Of a stretch of DNA of 29,871 nt, positions 13,373-19,851 are shown piece after piece. The DNA comes from a virus, in IMG/VR virus record IMGVR_UViG_3300032284_000947, positions 1-29,871 of that record; one strand, 5' to 3'. The notes under the pieces were generated by a model, which had not been told where the DNA came from, ran no database searches, and saw only the letters and a program-made list of their open reading frames with translations. A program made the translations under genes and the position numbers. Numbering within the stretch: the first letter of the stretch is position 1; the number at the start of each line of letters is the position of its first letter.

Positions 13373-13718
13373 CTGCCTCGCCCATTGCGTAAATCGTTAC
13401 AACCATTGGCTCTGATGATTCTTTGGCCCACTCAGCAGCCAAAGCCATGCACTGCGAGTCGTCTTCTACGATGTGGAGCTTAACAAGTAGGTCACTGGTG
13501 GCCTTCAAGATATTATCCAAATCACGACGTTTGTTGGTTTTTCTCGCCCTAATGTGAAGGGCATACTCGCCATCAATTGTCTGCTTAGTCTGTTGCTTCA
13601 CCATCCAACCAGCCTCTTCAAGCCAGTCTTTGTAGAGCTTTGTCTTGTACATTCTGGAGCCAGTTATGCGCCAAAGAGCATTAGTTGACGGGGCCAGTGG
13701 AAGAGTTAATTGTATCAT
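13344..13718 (-). CDS. rusA: RusA-type Holliday junction resolvase
   Basis: 124 residues, the family's usual size. RusA cuts four-way junctions during recombination and before packaging. The N-terminus MIQLTLPLAPSTNALWRITG is typical (a strand then PSTN), and the catalytic Asp cluster is visible at D66 and D68 (KRRDLDNILKATSDLL) and at D86-D87 (VEDDSQ). The C-terminal tail is short. ATG 13718 shares its first base with the TAA of the regulator gene (TAATG). It lies in the minus-strand replication array, whereas the annealing protein it would serve lies on the plus strand. Confidence 0.9.
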   Translation of the reverse strand: MIQLTLPLAPSTNALWRITGSRMYKTKLYKDWLEEAGWMVKQQTKQTIDGEYALHIRARKTNKRRDLDNILKATSDLLVKLHIVEDDSQCMALAAEWAKESSEPMVVTIYAMGEADDTGLPKLQ

Positions 13719-13903
13719 TACTTTTTACCAAAAAAATCTTCCGGTTTCAGATAACCCCCTGATGCTGCAATGATTTTCTTTGCTGCACTGATTAGCGGGT
13801 ATTGTTTATATCGTTCAATTCGAGACAAGGATGCCATCGAAATTCCAGTTTGAAAAGACAAATCGTCAAGTGTGACAAAGTGTTCTTTTCGAAACATTCT
13901 CAT
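13718..13903 (-). CDS. XRE-family helix-turn-helix regulator
   Basis: 61 residues from MRMFRKEHFVTLDDLSFQTG; the start at 13903 gives an ATGA overlap with the preceding gene and puts the helix-turn-helix right at the N-terminus as usual. The recognition part is TGISMASLSRIERYKQYPLI, the standard XRE pattern (S-x-S-x-I-E-R). Longer frames from 13984, 13993 or GTG 14023 would overlap the conserved upstream gene by 85-124 bases. A candidate operator lies about 230 bases upstream (14132-14151). It could set the balance between the two divergent operons; no integrase or lysogeny genes were seen. Confidence 0.85.
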   Translation of the reverse strand: MRMFRKEHFVTLDDLSFQTGISMASLSRIERYKQYPLISAAKKIIAASGGYLKPEDFFGKK

Positions 13904-14121
13904 GGGGTGGGTAGGCGTATATTCGAGATCGATTTCCGGCCCGCCGTCGTATTTGGCTGCATCCGAATCAATGGGTTTTCCCATGTCCAACATTCTCCAG
14001 TTCCGTCTTGAAAACAAACCCACATCAAATGGTGTTCAAACCCATAGTCAATCAGGAAGTGCGCCATAGCACTGCCCTTCGGGGTGAATACAGGTAGCGG
14101 GGGATCGAGCCGTTCAATCAT
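13900..14121 (-). CDS. Conserved phage protein of the MIERL/GECWTW type, 73 residues
   Basis: Starts MIERLDPPLPVFTPKGSAMA (ATG 14121, AAGGA 8 bases upstream) and continues FLIDYGFEHHLMWVCFQDGT then GECWTWENPLIRMQPN. This run (PPLPV-TPKG, DYG-EHHLLWV, GECWTW-NP) is a conserved phage early protein I have seen in many proteobacterial phages, with no known function. It is the first gene of the long minus-strand array. A longer frame to about 14205 would overlap the divergent Gp157-like gene and is rejected. Confidence 0.82.
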   Translation of the reverse strand: MIERLDPPLPVFTPKGSAMAHFLIDYGFEHHLMWVCFQDGTGECWTWENPLIRMQPNTTAGRKSISNIRLPTP

Positions 14122-14187
14122 TTGACAATCCTTGCATTGAGTGCAATCAATAACATGCCGAAAACAAACATACAAGGGTGTTAACCA
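14122..14187. promoter_or_regulatory. Divergent intergenic region with overlapping inverted repeats
   Basis: These 66 bases separate the start of the minus-strand replication array (14121) and the plus-strand recombination operon (14188). Two overlapping inverted repeats are present: TTGCA-TTGAG-TGCAA (14132-14146) and ATTGA-GTGCAA-TCAAT (14136-14151). They look like an operator for a dimeric regulator such as the XRE protein nearby. TTGACA (14122-14127) is a possible rightward -35, but no matching -10 at 16-18 bases was found. The plus-strand gene has AAGGGTG before its ATG. Confidence 0.55.
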
Positions 14188-14739
14188 ATGAAACAGTTTC
14201 CACATGGCGCACAGTCGGATGCCACTGAGCTGCATAAACTTAGATTAGCTATGCCAGTTATAGAACATGAAATTACTAACCTTCTGGCTAACATATATAT
14301 TAATAATCCTGAGTTAAAGAATGATGATACTTTTAAGTCAGATATCTTAGAAGGTTCTACTGACTATATGGATATTATTAATAAGTGTTTATTAGAACTA
14401 TCTATTACAGAAGGTTATATAGAAGGTATTAAAATATCGCGCGCGCGTATGGATGACCGAATTTCGAAACATACCGTTCGCGTTAATTTGATCCGTACCC
14501 TGCTCCGCCGCATGTTGGAGATGGCCGATATGCGTACCGTTAAGGCCGCCAATGGAACCGTTTCGCTGAGCCAGAAGCCTCTGTCGGTACAAATTTTGGA
14601 TGAGGGGTTGATCCCCGATGAATTTATGCGTATCAAAGTTGAACCAAACAAGACGTTGATTGGTGAAAAGCTAAAGGCTGGCGAAGACGTTCCCGGCGCA
14701 ACGCTGTCTAATGGCGGCGAAACATTAACGGTAAGGTAA
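14188..14739 (+). CDS. Gp157-like phage protein
   Basis: 183 residues. The C-terminal half carries the pattern of the siphovirus Gp157 family: VKAANGTVSLSQKPLSVQIL, then DEGLIPDEFMRIKVEPNKTL and KAGEDVPGATLS. The N-terminal half is a long helical region (LHKLRLAMPVIEHEITNLL and onward). Gp157-type proteins usually sit next to an ERF or other annealing protein, as here, and have been linked to phage survival of host defences in some systems; the mechanism is unclear. Oddity: codons from about 14236 to 14435 are very AT-rich, and the use changes abruptly at TCGCGCGCGCGT (14436-14447). It is the first gene of the plus operon. Confidence 0.8.
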   Translation: MKQFPHGAQSDATELHKLRLAMPVIEHEITNLLANIYINNPELKNDDTFKSDILEGSTDYMDIINKCLLELSITEGYIEGIKISRARMDDRISKHTVRVNLIRTLLRRMLEMADMRTVKAANGTVSLSQKPLSVQILDEGLIPDEFMRIKVEPNKTLIGEKLKAGEDVPGATLSNGGETLTVR

Positions 14740-14741
14740 CG

Positions 14742-15437
14742 ATGAAAAACATTATCAAGGCATTGAATGAGGTGATGAAATCCGTCTCCTACGTTCAAAA
14801 ATCCTCCGAAAATAAGTTCCACGGCTACAAGTATGCCAGCGAATCATCCCTCCTTGAATCACTTCGTCCCGCGATGATTGATCAGGGATTGGTGCTTATC
14901 CCAAGCATCGGAAACGTATCGCCAATCGACGCGCACGGTAATACAACCGTCACCGTCGAATACACATTGGCTCACACATCGGGCGAGATTTGGCCTGATA
15001 AAATTATTGCCGTTGGTTGCGGTAATGACAAGTCTAAATCTGGCAGCGTAGGCGACAAGGGTATTTACAAGGCTCTGACAGGGGCCAATAAATATCTGTT
15101 GTTCAAGTTGTTCCAGATTGAAACTGGAGACGACCCTGAGAAAGAGGATGGCGATAAGTCAGCACCGAATCAGGAATCTGAAAAGCCAGTTCCGAAGAAG
15201 CAGCCGTTCAAAGAGATTGAACTACCACAGCGTGCTTTAGAGGCTAAAGACGTTGATAACTATGTTGGTACTTTTTTTGGATTGCTGGAAATGTGTCGCG
15301 ATGAAAATGAAGCCAAGGAAACATGGAAGGAAGAGAGTAAAAATAGAATAAAGATGGCAATAACGCCTAATAGTGATGAATATAAAAATATGAAAAACGC
15401 CGTTCTTGCAAAAATCAATGTGATGAGAGGAAATTAA
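14742..15437 (+). CDS. erf: ERF-family single-strand annealing protein
   Basis: 231 residues. ERF proteins coat single-stranded DNA and anneal complementary strands. Visible signatures: an N-terminal helix with ALNEVMKSVSYVQKSSENKF, then GYKYASESSLLESLRPAMID, DQGLVLIPSI, and the core TGANKYLLFKLFQIETGDD, all typical of the ERF superfamily. The C-terminal third is Lys/Glu/Pro-rich and varies among relatives. AAGG precedes the ATG by 5 bases, directly behind the Gp157-like stop. With RusA on the other strand and the ssDNA-type protein downstream it forms a recombination set. Confidence 0.88.
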   Translation: MKNIIKALNEVMKSVSYVQKSSENKFHGYKYASESSLLESLRPAMIDQGLVLIPSIGNVSPIDAHGNTTVTVEYTLAHTSGEIWPDKIIAVGCGNDKSKSGSVGDKGIYKALTGANKYLLFKLFQIETGDDPEKEDGDKSAPNQESEKPVPKKQPFKEIELPQRALEAKDVDNYVGTFFGLLEMCRDENEAKETWKEESKNRIKMAITPNSDEYKNMKNAVLAKINVMRGN

Positions 15438-15438
15438 A

Positions 15439-15699
15439 ATGTCTAATTATGAAGTTAAAGATATGAGCGGATCAGCGTTCAAAAACAAATATAAAACCCA
15501 AGATAAGCATCCAAGCTATACCGGATCGGTTAAGGTGGATGGTGAAGATTACAAATTGGCAGTGTGGATTAAGGTAGATCGTAATGGTGAAAAGTTTCTC
15601 TCATGCAGTTTCCAAAAAGCCGATCAAGACAATAAATCTAATGGGGGACAACGACAGAATGCCCCATCAATTGATCTCGACGATGACATTGCCTTCTGA
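15439..15699 (+). CDS. Small beta-rich protein with an SSB-like acidic tail
   Basis: 86 residues. The N-terminal 57 residues form a beta-type domain (YTGSVKVDGEDYKLAVWIKV then DRNGEKFLSCSFQ). A polar linker leads to SIDLDDDIAF. Bacterial single-strand-binding proteins end in DDDIPF, the docking peptide for repair and replication partners, so this end is one residue away from it. The fold is not a recognised OB fold of SSB; it resembles the small YxG...VDGxxYxLxxW proteins often found beside phage recombinases. Role as ssDNA-binding or adaptor protein is inference. GAGG stands before the ATG, which follows the ERF stop by one base. Confidence 0.72.
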   Translation: MSNYEVKDMSGSAFKNKYKTQDKHPSYTGSVKVDGEDYKLAVWIKVDRNGEKFLSCSFQKADQDNKSNGGQRQNAPSIDLDDDIAF

Positions 15700-16111
15700 T
15701 CCAAACTTTAGGTTCGAGTGGAAGGCGGTCTCTTATCGTCCTGAGGCCGTTACGAATGAAGCCCGTGGCATTGTCATCGGCAAGGGATTTAGCACCAAGC
15801 GAGATACTATCAATATCTTGCTTGAGGCTCTCCCCTTAACCGATCCAGACAACTTCTGTCGGGTAATCCTTCGTCCATTGGAATATATGGAAATTGATGA
15901 GCATTGGCCTGAGCGGTGGACAGTTTTGTCTTATAAGACTGACCGCAACGGTGCGACTAAGAAGACAATTATTGGCAATGGTTGGCTTGAGGATAACGAA
16001 ATTCTTGTAATCCTTGATGCCCTTCCAACGCCAAATCAAAACGTAGAGTGCTGGATTGCACTTAAACCAAGGATCGAACGTCACTATGCAAATACCGTCG
16101 AGACTGATTGA
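15683..16111 (+). CDS. Hypothetical protein built from two copies of one small domain
   Basis: 142 residues from MTLPSDPNFRFEWKA, overlapping the previous stop by 17 bases; longer frames overlap more. Residues about 10-70 and 75-133 are two diverged copies of one unit. Copy 1 shows W-x-A-V-SYR, GIVIGKGF, INILLEALP, FCRVILRP; copy 2 shows W-x-V-L-SYK, KTIIGNGW, ILVILDALP, VECWIALKP. Single copies with an IGxGW...LDALP...LRP pattern occur as small phage or plasmid proteins. No catalytic residues stand out. No good Shine-Dalgarno site was found at 15683, so the exact start is uncertain. Confidence 0.68.
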   Translation: MTLPSDPNFRFEWKAVSYRPEAVTNEARGIVIGKGFSTKRDTINILLEALPLTDPDNFCRVILRPLEYMEIDEHWPERWTVLSYKTDRNGATKKTIIGNGWLEDNEILVILDALPTPNQNVECWIALKPRIERHYANTVETD

Positions 16112-16433
16112 AAACCAATGGATTGAGGATGCTCTTCAGTATCTCTCAACCTCGACAGATCAAACTGCTGCTGCTCGCGCCAATAGGGTGCGAGCAGAGT
16201 TCACCAGAAAGCGAACCAAGGCAAACTTAATCCTTCGCTCACCCGAATCATCCGTGGCAATGCGTGATGCTTGGGCTGAATCGCACGATGATTACAAAGA
16301 AGTTTGCGATGCAGAGGTTGCAGCAATTGAGGCCGACGAGTGGCATAGGGCGCAACGAAACAAGTGTGACACGATTATCGAAGCGTGGAGGACAGAACAA
16401 GCTTCTCATAGAGCGGGGAGTAAGTTCCAGTGA
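16086..16433 (+). CDS. Hypothetical helical protein, 115 residues
   Basis: ATG 16086 is preferred over a TTG at 16056; AAGGA lies about 12 bases before it. The protein is helical and charged (DALQYLSTSTDQTAAARANR, then AEFTRKRTKANLIL and AWAESHDDYKEVCDAE). The pattern of a helix with ARA(N/K)xxR followed by a long acidic helix and an EWHRAQR stretch looks like a small conserved phage helical protein, but I cannot name it. It overlaps the next gene by four bases (GTGA). Confidence 0.7.
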   Translation: MQIPSRLIENQWIEDALQYLSTSTDQTAAARANRVRAEFTRKRTKANLILRSPESSVAMRDAWAESHDDYKEVCDAEVAAIEADEWHRAQRNKCDTIIEAWRTEQASHRAGSKFQ

Positions 16434-16882
16434 TTGATGCACCCTTTATATCTTATCAAACTCCACATGATTTAAATCGAGAACATCAGATCATCGAGTT
16501 CTTGGGCACTCAGTGGAATTTTGAATATGAAAAGATGGGTGATTACAGCATTTTTGACTTTAAGTGTCGGAGGCATGGTGAAATCGTTGGCTTCATTGAG
16601 GTTAAAACCAAGAGCAAGCCATACACTGACTTCGACACCTATATCTGCACAAAGACTGACATAGACCACGGTTTAAAACTATCTAAAGAAACTAAGTTGC
16701 CAGCGTTATTGGTCGTTAAGTGGCCTGACTATTTTGGCTATCTTGATATTCTCCACAATCAATACAAGTCACGCAAATCTGGTCAACGAAACAGAAACGA
16801 CCCACGGGATTACGAAGCAATCTGCTACTTGATACCAAGGGAACAGTTTAAAGAAATAAAAGGTTTTTCCTTTAATGACTGA
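16430..16882 (+). CDS. PD-(D/E)XK-like nuclease candidate, GTG start
   Basis: 150 residues from GTG 16430, with GGGGAG 9 bases upstream and a GTGA overlap with the preceding gene. The centre reads MGDYSIFDFKCRRHG, then GFIEVKTKSKPY: an Asp (D43) followed by E57-x-K59 at the end of a strand, the arrangement of a PD-(D/E)XK nuclease core. A following helix (DHGLKLSKETK) and strand (PALLVVKWPD) fit the same fold. In an ERF operon it may be the nuclease that makes single-stranded DNA for annealing. A restriction-like role is another option. Named from the fold pattern only. Confidence 0.6.
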   Translation: MIDAPFISYQTPHDLNREHQIIEFLGTQWNFEYEKMGDYSIFDFKCRRHGEIVGFIEVKTKSKPYTDFDTYICTKTDIDHGLKLSKETKLPALLVVKWPDYFGYLDILHNQYKSRKSGQRNRNDPRDYEAICYLIPREQFKEIKGFSFND

Positions 16883-17231
16883 GGATATGGGAACCACTAA
16901 ACGAGGGAACCTATCGCAAAGAAGAAAGTTAGCGATATGGGAACGAGAACATGGCAAATGCATGATCTGCTCAGTCAAGTTGAGGACAGGTCATTTTATC
17001 TTCGAGCACGTTCGGGCCTTAGAACTGGGAGGGTCGGATACGGACGAGAATATACGTCTTACGTGCAAGGCTTGTGCTACGGAAAAGACGAAGGAGGATC
17101 ACAGCAGAGCAGCAAAAGCGAAACGAGCGAAGTCATCAACTTTAGGTTTGAAAGAATCCAAAACCCCACTGCCATACGGAAAGAACTCAAAATGGAAGAA
17201 AAAGCTAAACGGAACTATAGTAGCCCGCTAA
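16875..17231 (+). CDS. HNH endonuclease
   Basis: 118 residues. Residues 18-71 form an HNH domain: WEREHGKCMICSVKL with a CxxC knuckle (C29, C32), FEHVRALELGG carrying the catalytic His region, ENIRLTCKAC with the conserved Asn and the second CxxC (C64, C67), followed by EKTKEDHSRAAKAKRAK. The zinc-binding four-cysteine form is clear. The C-terminal part is basic. It could be a free-standing homing nuclease or a packaging-linked HNH; it is not next to terminase. It overlaps its neighbours upstream by 8 and downstream by 40 bases. Confidence 0.88.
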   Translation: MTEDMGTTKRGNLSQRRKLAIWEREHGKCMICSVKLRTGHFIFEHVRALELGGSDTDENIRLTCKACATEKTKEDHSRAAKAKRAKSSTLGLKESKTPLPYGKNSKWKKKLNGTIVAR

Positions 17232-17560
17232 ACTGGCGTCAGTTCATTGATCACACACAGAAGACCGCTGAGGCTCATGCTGTTAAAAATGGTGATCCAG
17301 TTCCGGCAATTACGAAGGCTTCCCTGATGGCCTCTGTAATGCTTGAGAAAGAGGTAACGGCGCACGATGTATCAATCATCATGATGTGTATATCGTTAGC
17401 CAAGGTCAGTGAGGATCGCCTTAATCCCGATCTGTACCGTGATGTGATCACAACGTCAGCACACACAGCCCAGTTCGCAAAGCCGGTAGATGGTAGCTTT
17501 GCTGAACTGAGAATTATGTCTGACTTAGCTAATCAGCTGGCAGCAGCGGACATAGCTTAA
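17192..17560 (+). CDS. Phage accessory protein with ASLMASVMLEKEVTAHDV motif
   Basis: 122 residues from MEEKAKRNYSSPLNWR (ATG 17192, GGAAAGA upstream). The second half, TKASLMASVMLEKEVTAHDV, then SIIMMCISLAKVSEDRLNPD, resembles DUF6378-like proteins of phages, which carry a helix with AxLxAxxLxxxxSxxDVxxxMxxxKLAR. Their function is unknown to me. The longer frame from 16937 is an out-of-frame reading of the HNH gene. It is the last plus-strand gene; its TAA overlaps the TAA of the convergent gene. Confidence 0.7.
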   Translation: MEEKAKRNYSSPLNWRQFIDHTQKTAEAHAVKNGDPVPAITKASLMASVMLEKEVTAHDVSIIMMCISLAKVSEDRLNPDLYRDVITTSAHTAQFAKPVDGSFAELRIMSDLANQLAAADIA

Positions 17561-19851
17561 CGTTTGGCTGCATCCAACGCTTGAACAACTGCGTCGTCGG
17601 GTAATGAAAGCATATGCTCAGTCTTGCTTGCCAACATAACCTGACGGCGCTTCAAATCACGAAGAAGTGATTCTGCCGTAAGACCACCGACCTTACCGCC
17701 AGATTTGTGACCAACACGACCGCCATTAGCACGTTGCTCTGGCTGAGCCGGATTCATTGCTGGGTTAGATGCAATGTATTTCGTTAAGCGTGTTTCAAGA
17801 TTGCTAAAAATCTTTTTATTCAAGTCATCTTTATTTAAAGCATCTCTTAATTTGGCCTGAACAGCGGGATTTGGATCAACAGCCATACGAAGCATAGCTG
17901 AAGCACGTTGATTAGCCAGACCACGAATAGCCATAGCTCCGCCAGCAATAGGAATTGCTAATCCAGCCGCAGCTAATGTGTAACCTAAAGTGTATGGATC
18001 AGTAGCGTGAGCCGCAACTTCTGGAATTGTTGAAATTGCATGTCCAGCAGCTTGCACTGCTCCAAATCCAGCCGCGCTTCCGGCAGTGGATGCAGCCAAA
18101 AGTTGGCCAATAGACATATTTGATTTAGTAGAAAGACCCAATGTCCCTGTTAATTCACGAACACGGGCCATTTTAAAGGTACTATTAAGATCATCAAAGG
18201 TATTATCGCCTAATGCTGACCTTAATCGTCCTTCAGTTACGGAATCTATGTCCTTAAATGCACTAGCTGCTACATCTGGATTTTCTTTAACAAATGAAAG
18301 CAATCCAGTTTTAAAAGCATTTTTTTCCGTATCGCTATATCCACCCTGCTTTGGGGCAGCAGTTAGGTAATTCAATTGATTGCCGATATCTTCTGCATTT
18401 CCCTTTGGCTTTGTAATCATGCCAAAGAAATCACTACCCGCATCAAAGGCATTGTCAGCCTTAATATATCGTTGAGCAGTTCCTAATGCCTCACCATATG
18501 CAGGGAACATACTTTTAAGAGTATCAGTAAATTTTTTTGTCATCGCTTGAGTTGATGCAGCTGTATCAGACTCACCCGGTGTTGCTGCCTGTTTACGACC
18601 CTCACCATTCAAGCCACGCTTAACATAATCCCAATATTCAAGGTCTGGTGGTTCTCCGCCAGATGGCGAGCGCAAAACATATAAGCCAGAATCAGGGTCT
18701 TTTACGAATGGAGTTGGTCCAAGAATGCCATCTTTTACCCGCTCATTATTAGCCCACTGAATTGCAGACTGACCTTCTTTCGTATTAATTACAGTGTTAA
18801 AGTATGGGTTCCAAACATTATCTGCCCCTTCAGAGTTAAAAGCAGCATTATATGCAGGAGCAGCAGCACTACGATATGCTTTATTTGCAGCGTCGCGTTC
18901 AGCAGCCGCATCAATCGTTTTACCAGCAGCATCATCAATTTGAGAACCAATAATAGTGGGATTATTGGCAATCCTTTTGTTAACTACGCTATTTAATGCC
19001 AAAGCATTTGGGTCATTCTCAACTTGACCCTCTGCCTTCAAAATAAGCGGTTTAACACCTTGAACGTCAGCCAAAGAAACATTTTTATCGCCACGATCTA
19101 AAGCATCTAAATACGCTTCTACCGACAACTGACGCTGCGATGGAAGAATTGAAGGTTGAGTTGCCGCACCAGACACAATTTTTTTAGCCATTACGGATTC
19201 TGGATCAAAGATGCCAGCAATCTTACTTCCAACGGCCTTAACACCTTTGGCACCAAAAGTTAATGCTGAGGATATCGGAGTCGCAGCCATACCAGCCAAA
19301 GTACTCGTACCAAGGCGTGATGCAGTTTCCTCTGGAGTTTCACCCGGAATCGCCTCAGAAGAAGCAGCAGATGTTAATCCGCTTTCGGTCATACGTCCTA
19401 AATATGGAGCCACTTTGGAAATTAACCGTGGTGCATTTTCAGTTAAAGATGCCAAACCACGTTCAATACCAATTTCAGGCTGCAAAATAGATGCCGCAGC
19501 TGGAACGCCACTCATAAATGAATATGTCATAGGTGCAGCAGCATATTTTGCCCGTTCAATCGCCTCACGTTGCGCTTGAAGGTCCGTATACCGATTACTG
19601 AAATCCTGCCCTTGACCAGAGCCAGCAGCAGCCATAGCAGCATCCAAAGCCTTATTATAAATAGGGCCAACAATAGGAACTTGTCCAAATTGAAATGGTT
19701 GATAAGCCGCAACTTGACCCATAGGGCCAGTCGCAGCTAACTGTTTTTGCATCTCAGGAAGTTTTGACTGAACTTTAGCCTCAAAATCCTGAGTTCCTTC
19801 TTCTGCGACAGGATGAAAAGATTCGTCAGCAACAGGAACTAAATTGCTCAT
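17557..19851 (-). CDS. Putative internal virion/DNA ejection protein, 764 residues
   Basis: Last gene of the late operon, ATGA-coupled to the 1359-residue gene. The N-terminus is Gln/Ala-rich helix, then several Ala/Gly helices. Residues 570-660 hold hydrophobic stretches (AASTAGSAAGFGAVQAAGHA and LGYTLAAAGLAIPIAGGAMA) that could enter membrane, which fits a protein ejected ahead of the DNA. Near the C-terminus is RANGGRVGHKSGGKVGG, then a helix (LLRDLKRRQVMLASKT) and LPDDAVVQALDAAK. In podoviruses, proteins with an ANGGRV-(K/H)xxGG turn and this closing helix occur at the end of ejection proteins. The exact role is inference from position, size and composition. Confidence 0.65.
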   Translation of the reverse strand: MSNLVPVADESFHPVAEEGTQDFEAKVQSKLPEMQKQLAATGPMGQVAAYQPFQFGQVPIVGPIYNKALDAAMAAAGSGQGQDFSNRYTDLQAQREAIERAKYAAAPMTYSFMSGVPAAASILQPEIGIERGLASLTENAPRLISKVAPYLGRMTESGLTSAASSEAIPGETPEETASRLGTSTLAGMAATPISSALTFGAKGVKAVGSKIAGIFDPESVMAKKIVSGAATQPSILPSQRQLSVEAYLDALDRGDKNVSLADVQGVKPLILKAEGQVENDPNALALNSVVNKRIANNPTIIGSQIDDAAGKTIDAAAERDAANKAYRSAAAPAYNAAFNSEGADNVWNPYFNTVINTKEGQSAIQWANNERVKDGILGPTPFVKDPDSGLYVLRSPSGGEPPDLEYWDYVKRGLNGEGRKQAATPGESDTAASTQAMTKKFTDTLKSMFPAYGEALGTAQRYIKADNAFDAGSDFFGMITKPKGNAEDIGNQLNYLTAAPKQGGYSDTEKNAFKTGLLSFVKENPDVAASAFKDIDSVTEGRLRSALGDNTFDDLNSTFKMARVRELTGTLGLSTKSNMSIGQLLAASTAGSAAGFGAVQAAGHAISTIPEVAAHATDPYTLGYTLAAAGLAIPIAGGAMAIRGLANQRASAMLRMAVDPNPAVQAKLRDALNKDDLNKKIFSNLETRLTKYIASNPAMNPAQPEQRANGGRVGHKSGGKVGGLTAESLLRDLKRRQVMLASKTEHMLSLPDDAVVQALDAAKR

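Noticed and set aside
14436-14447. TCGCGCGCGCGT run as a possible simple repeat or Z-DNA site
   Set aside because: Only a few CG steps inside a coding region; more meaningful as the boundary of a composition change.
14415-14822. Minus-strand 135-codon frame
   Set aside because: Antisense to the conserved half of the Gp157-like gene and the start of ERF.
16937-17191. N-terminal extension of the last plus-strand gene
   Set aside because: It is the HNH gene read in another frame; the HNH frame has zinc-knuckle and catalytic motifs.
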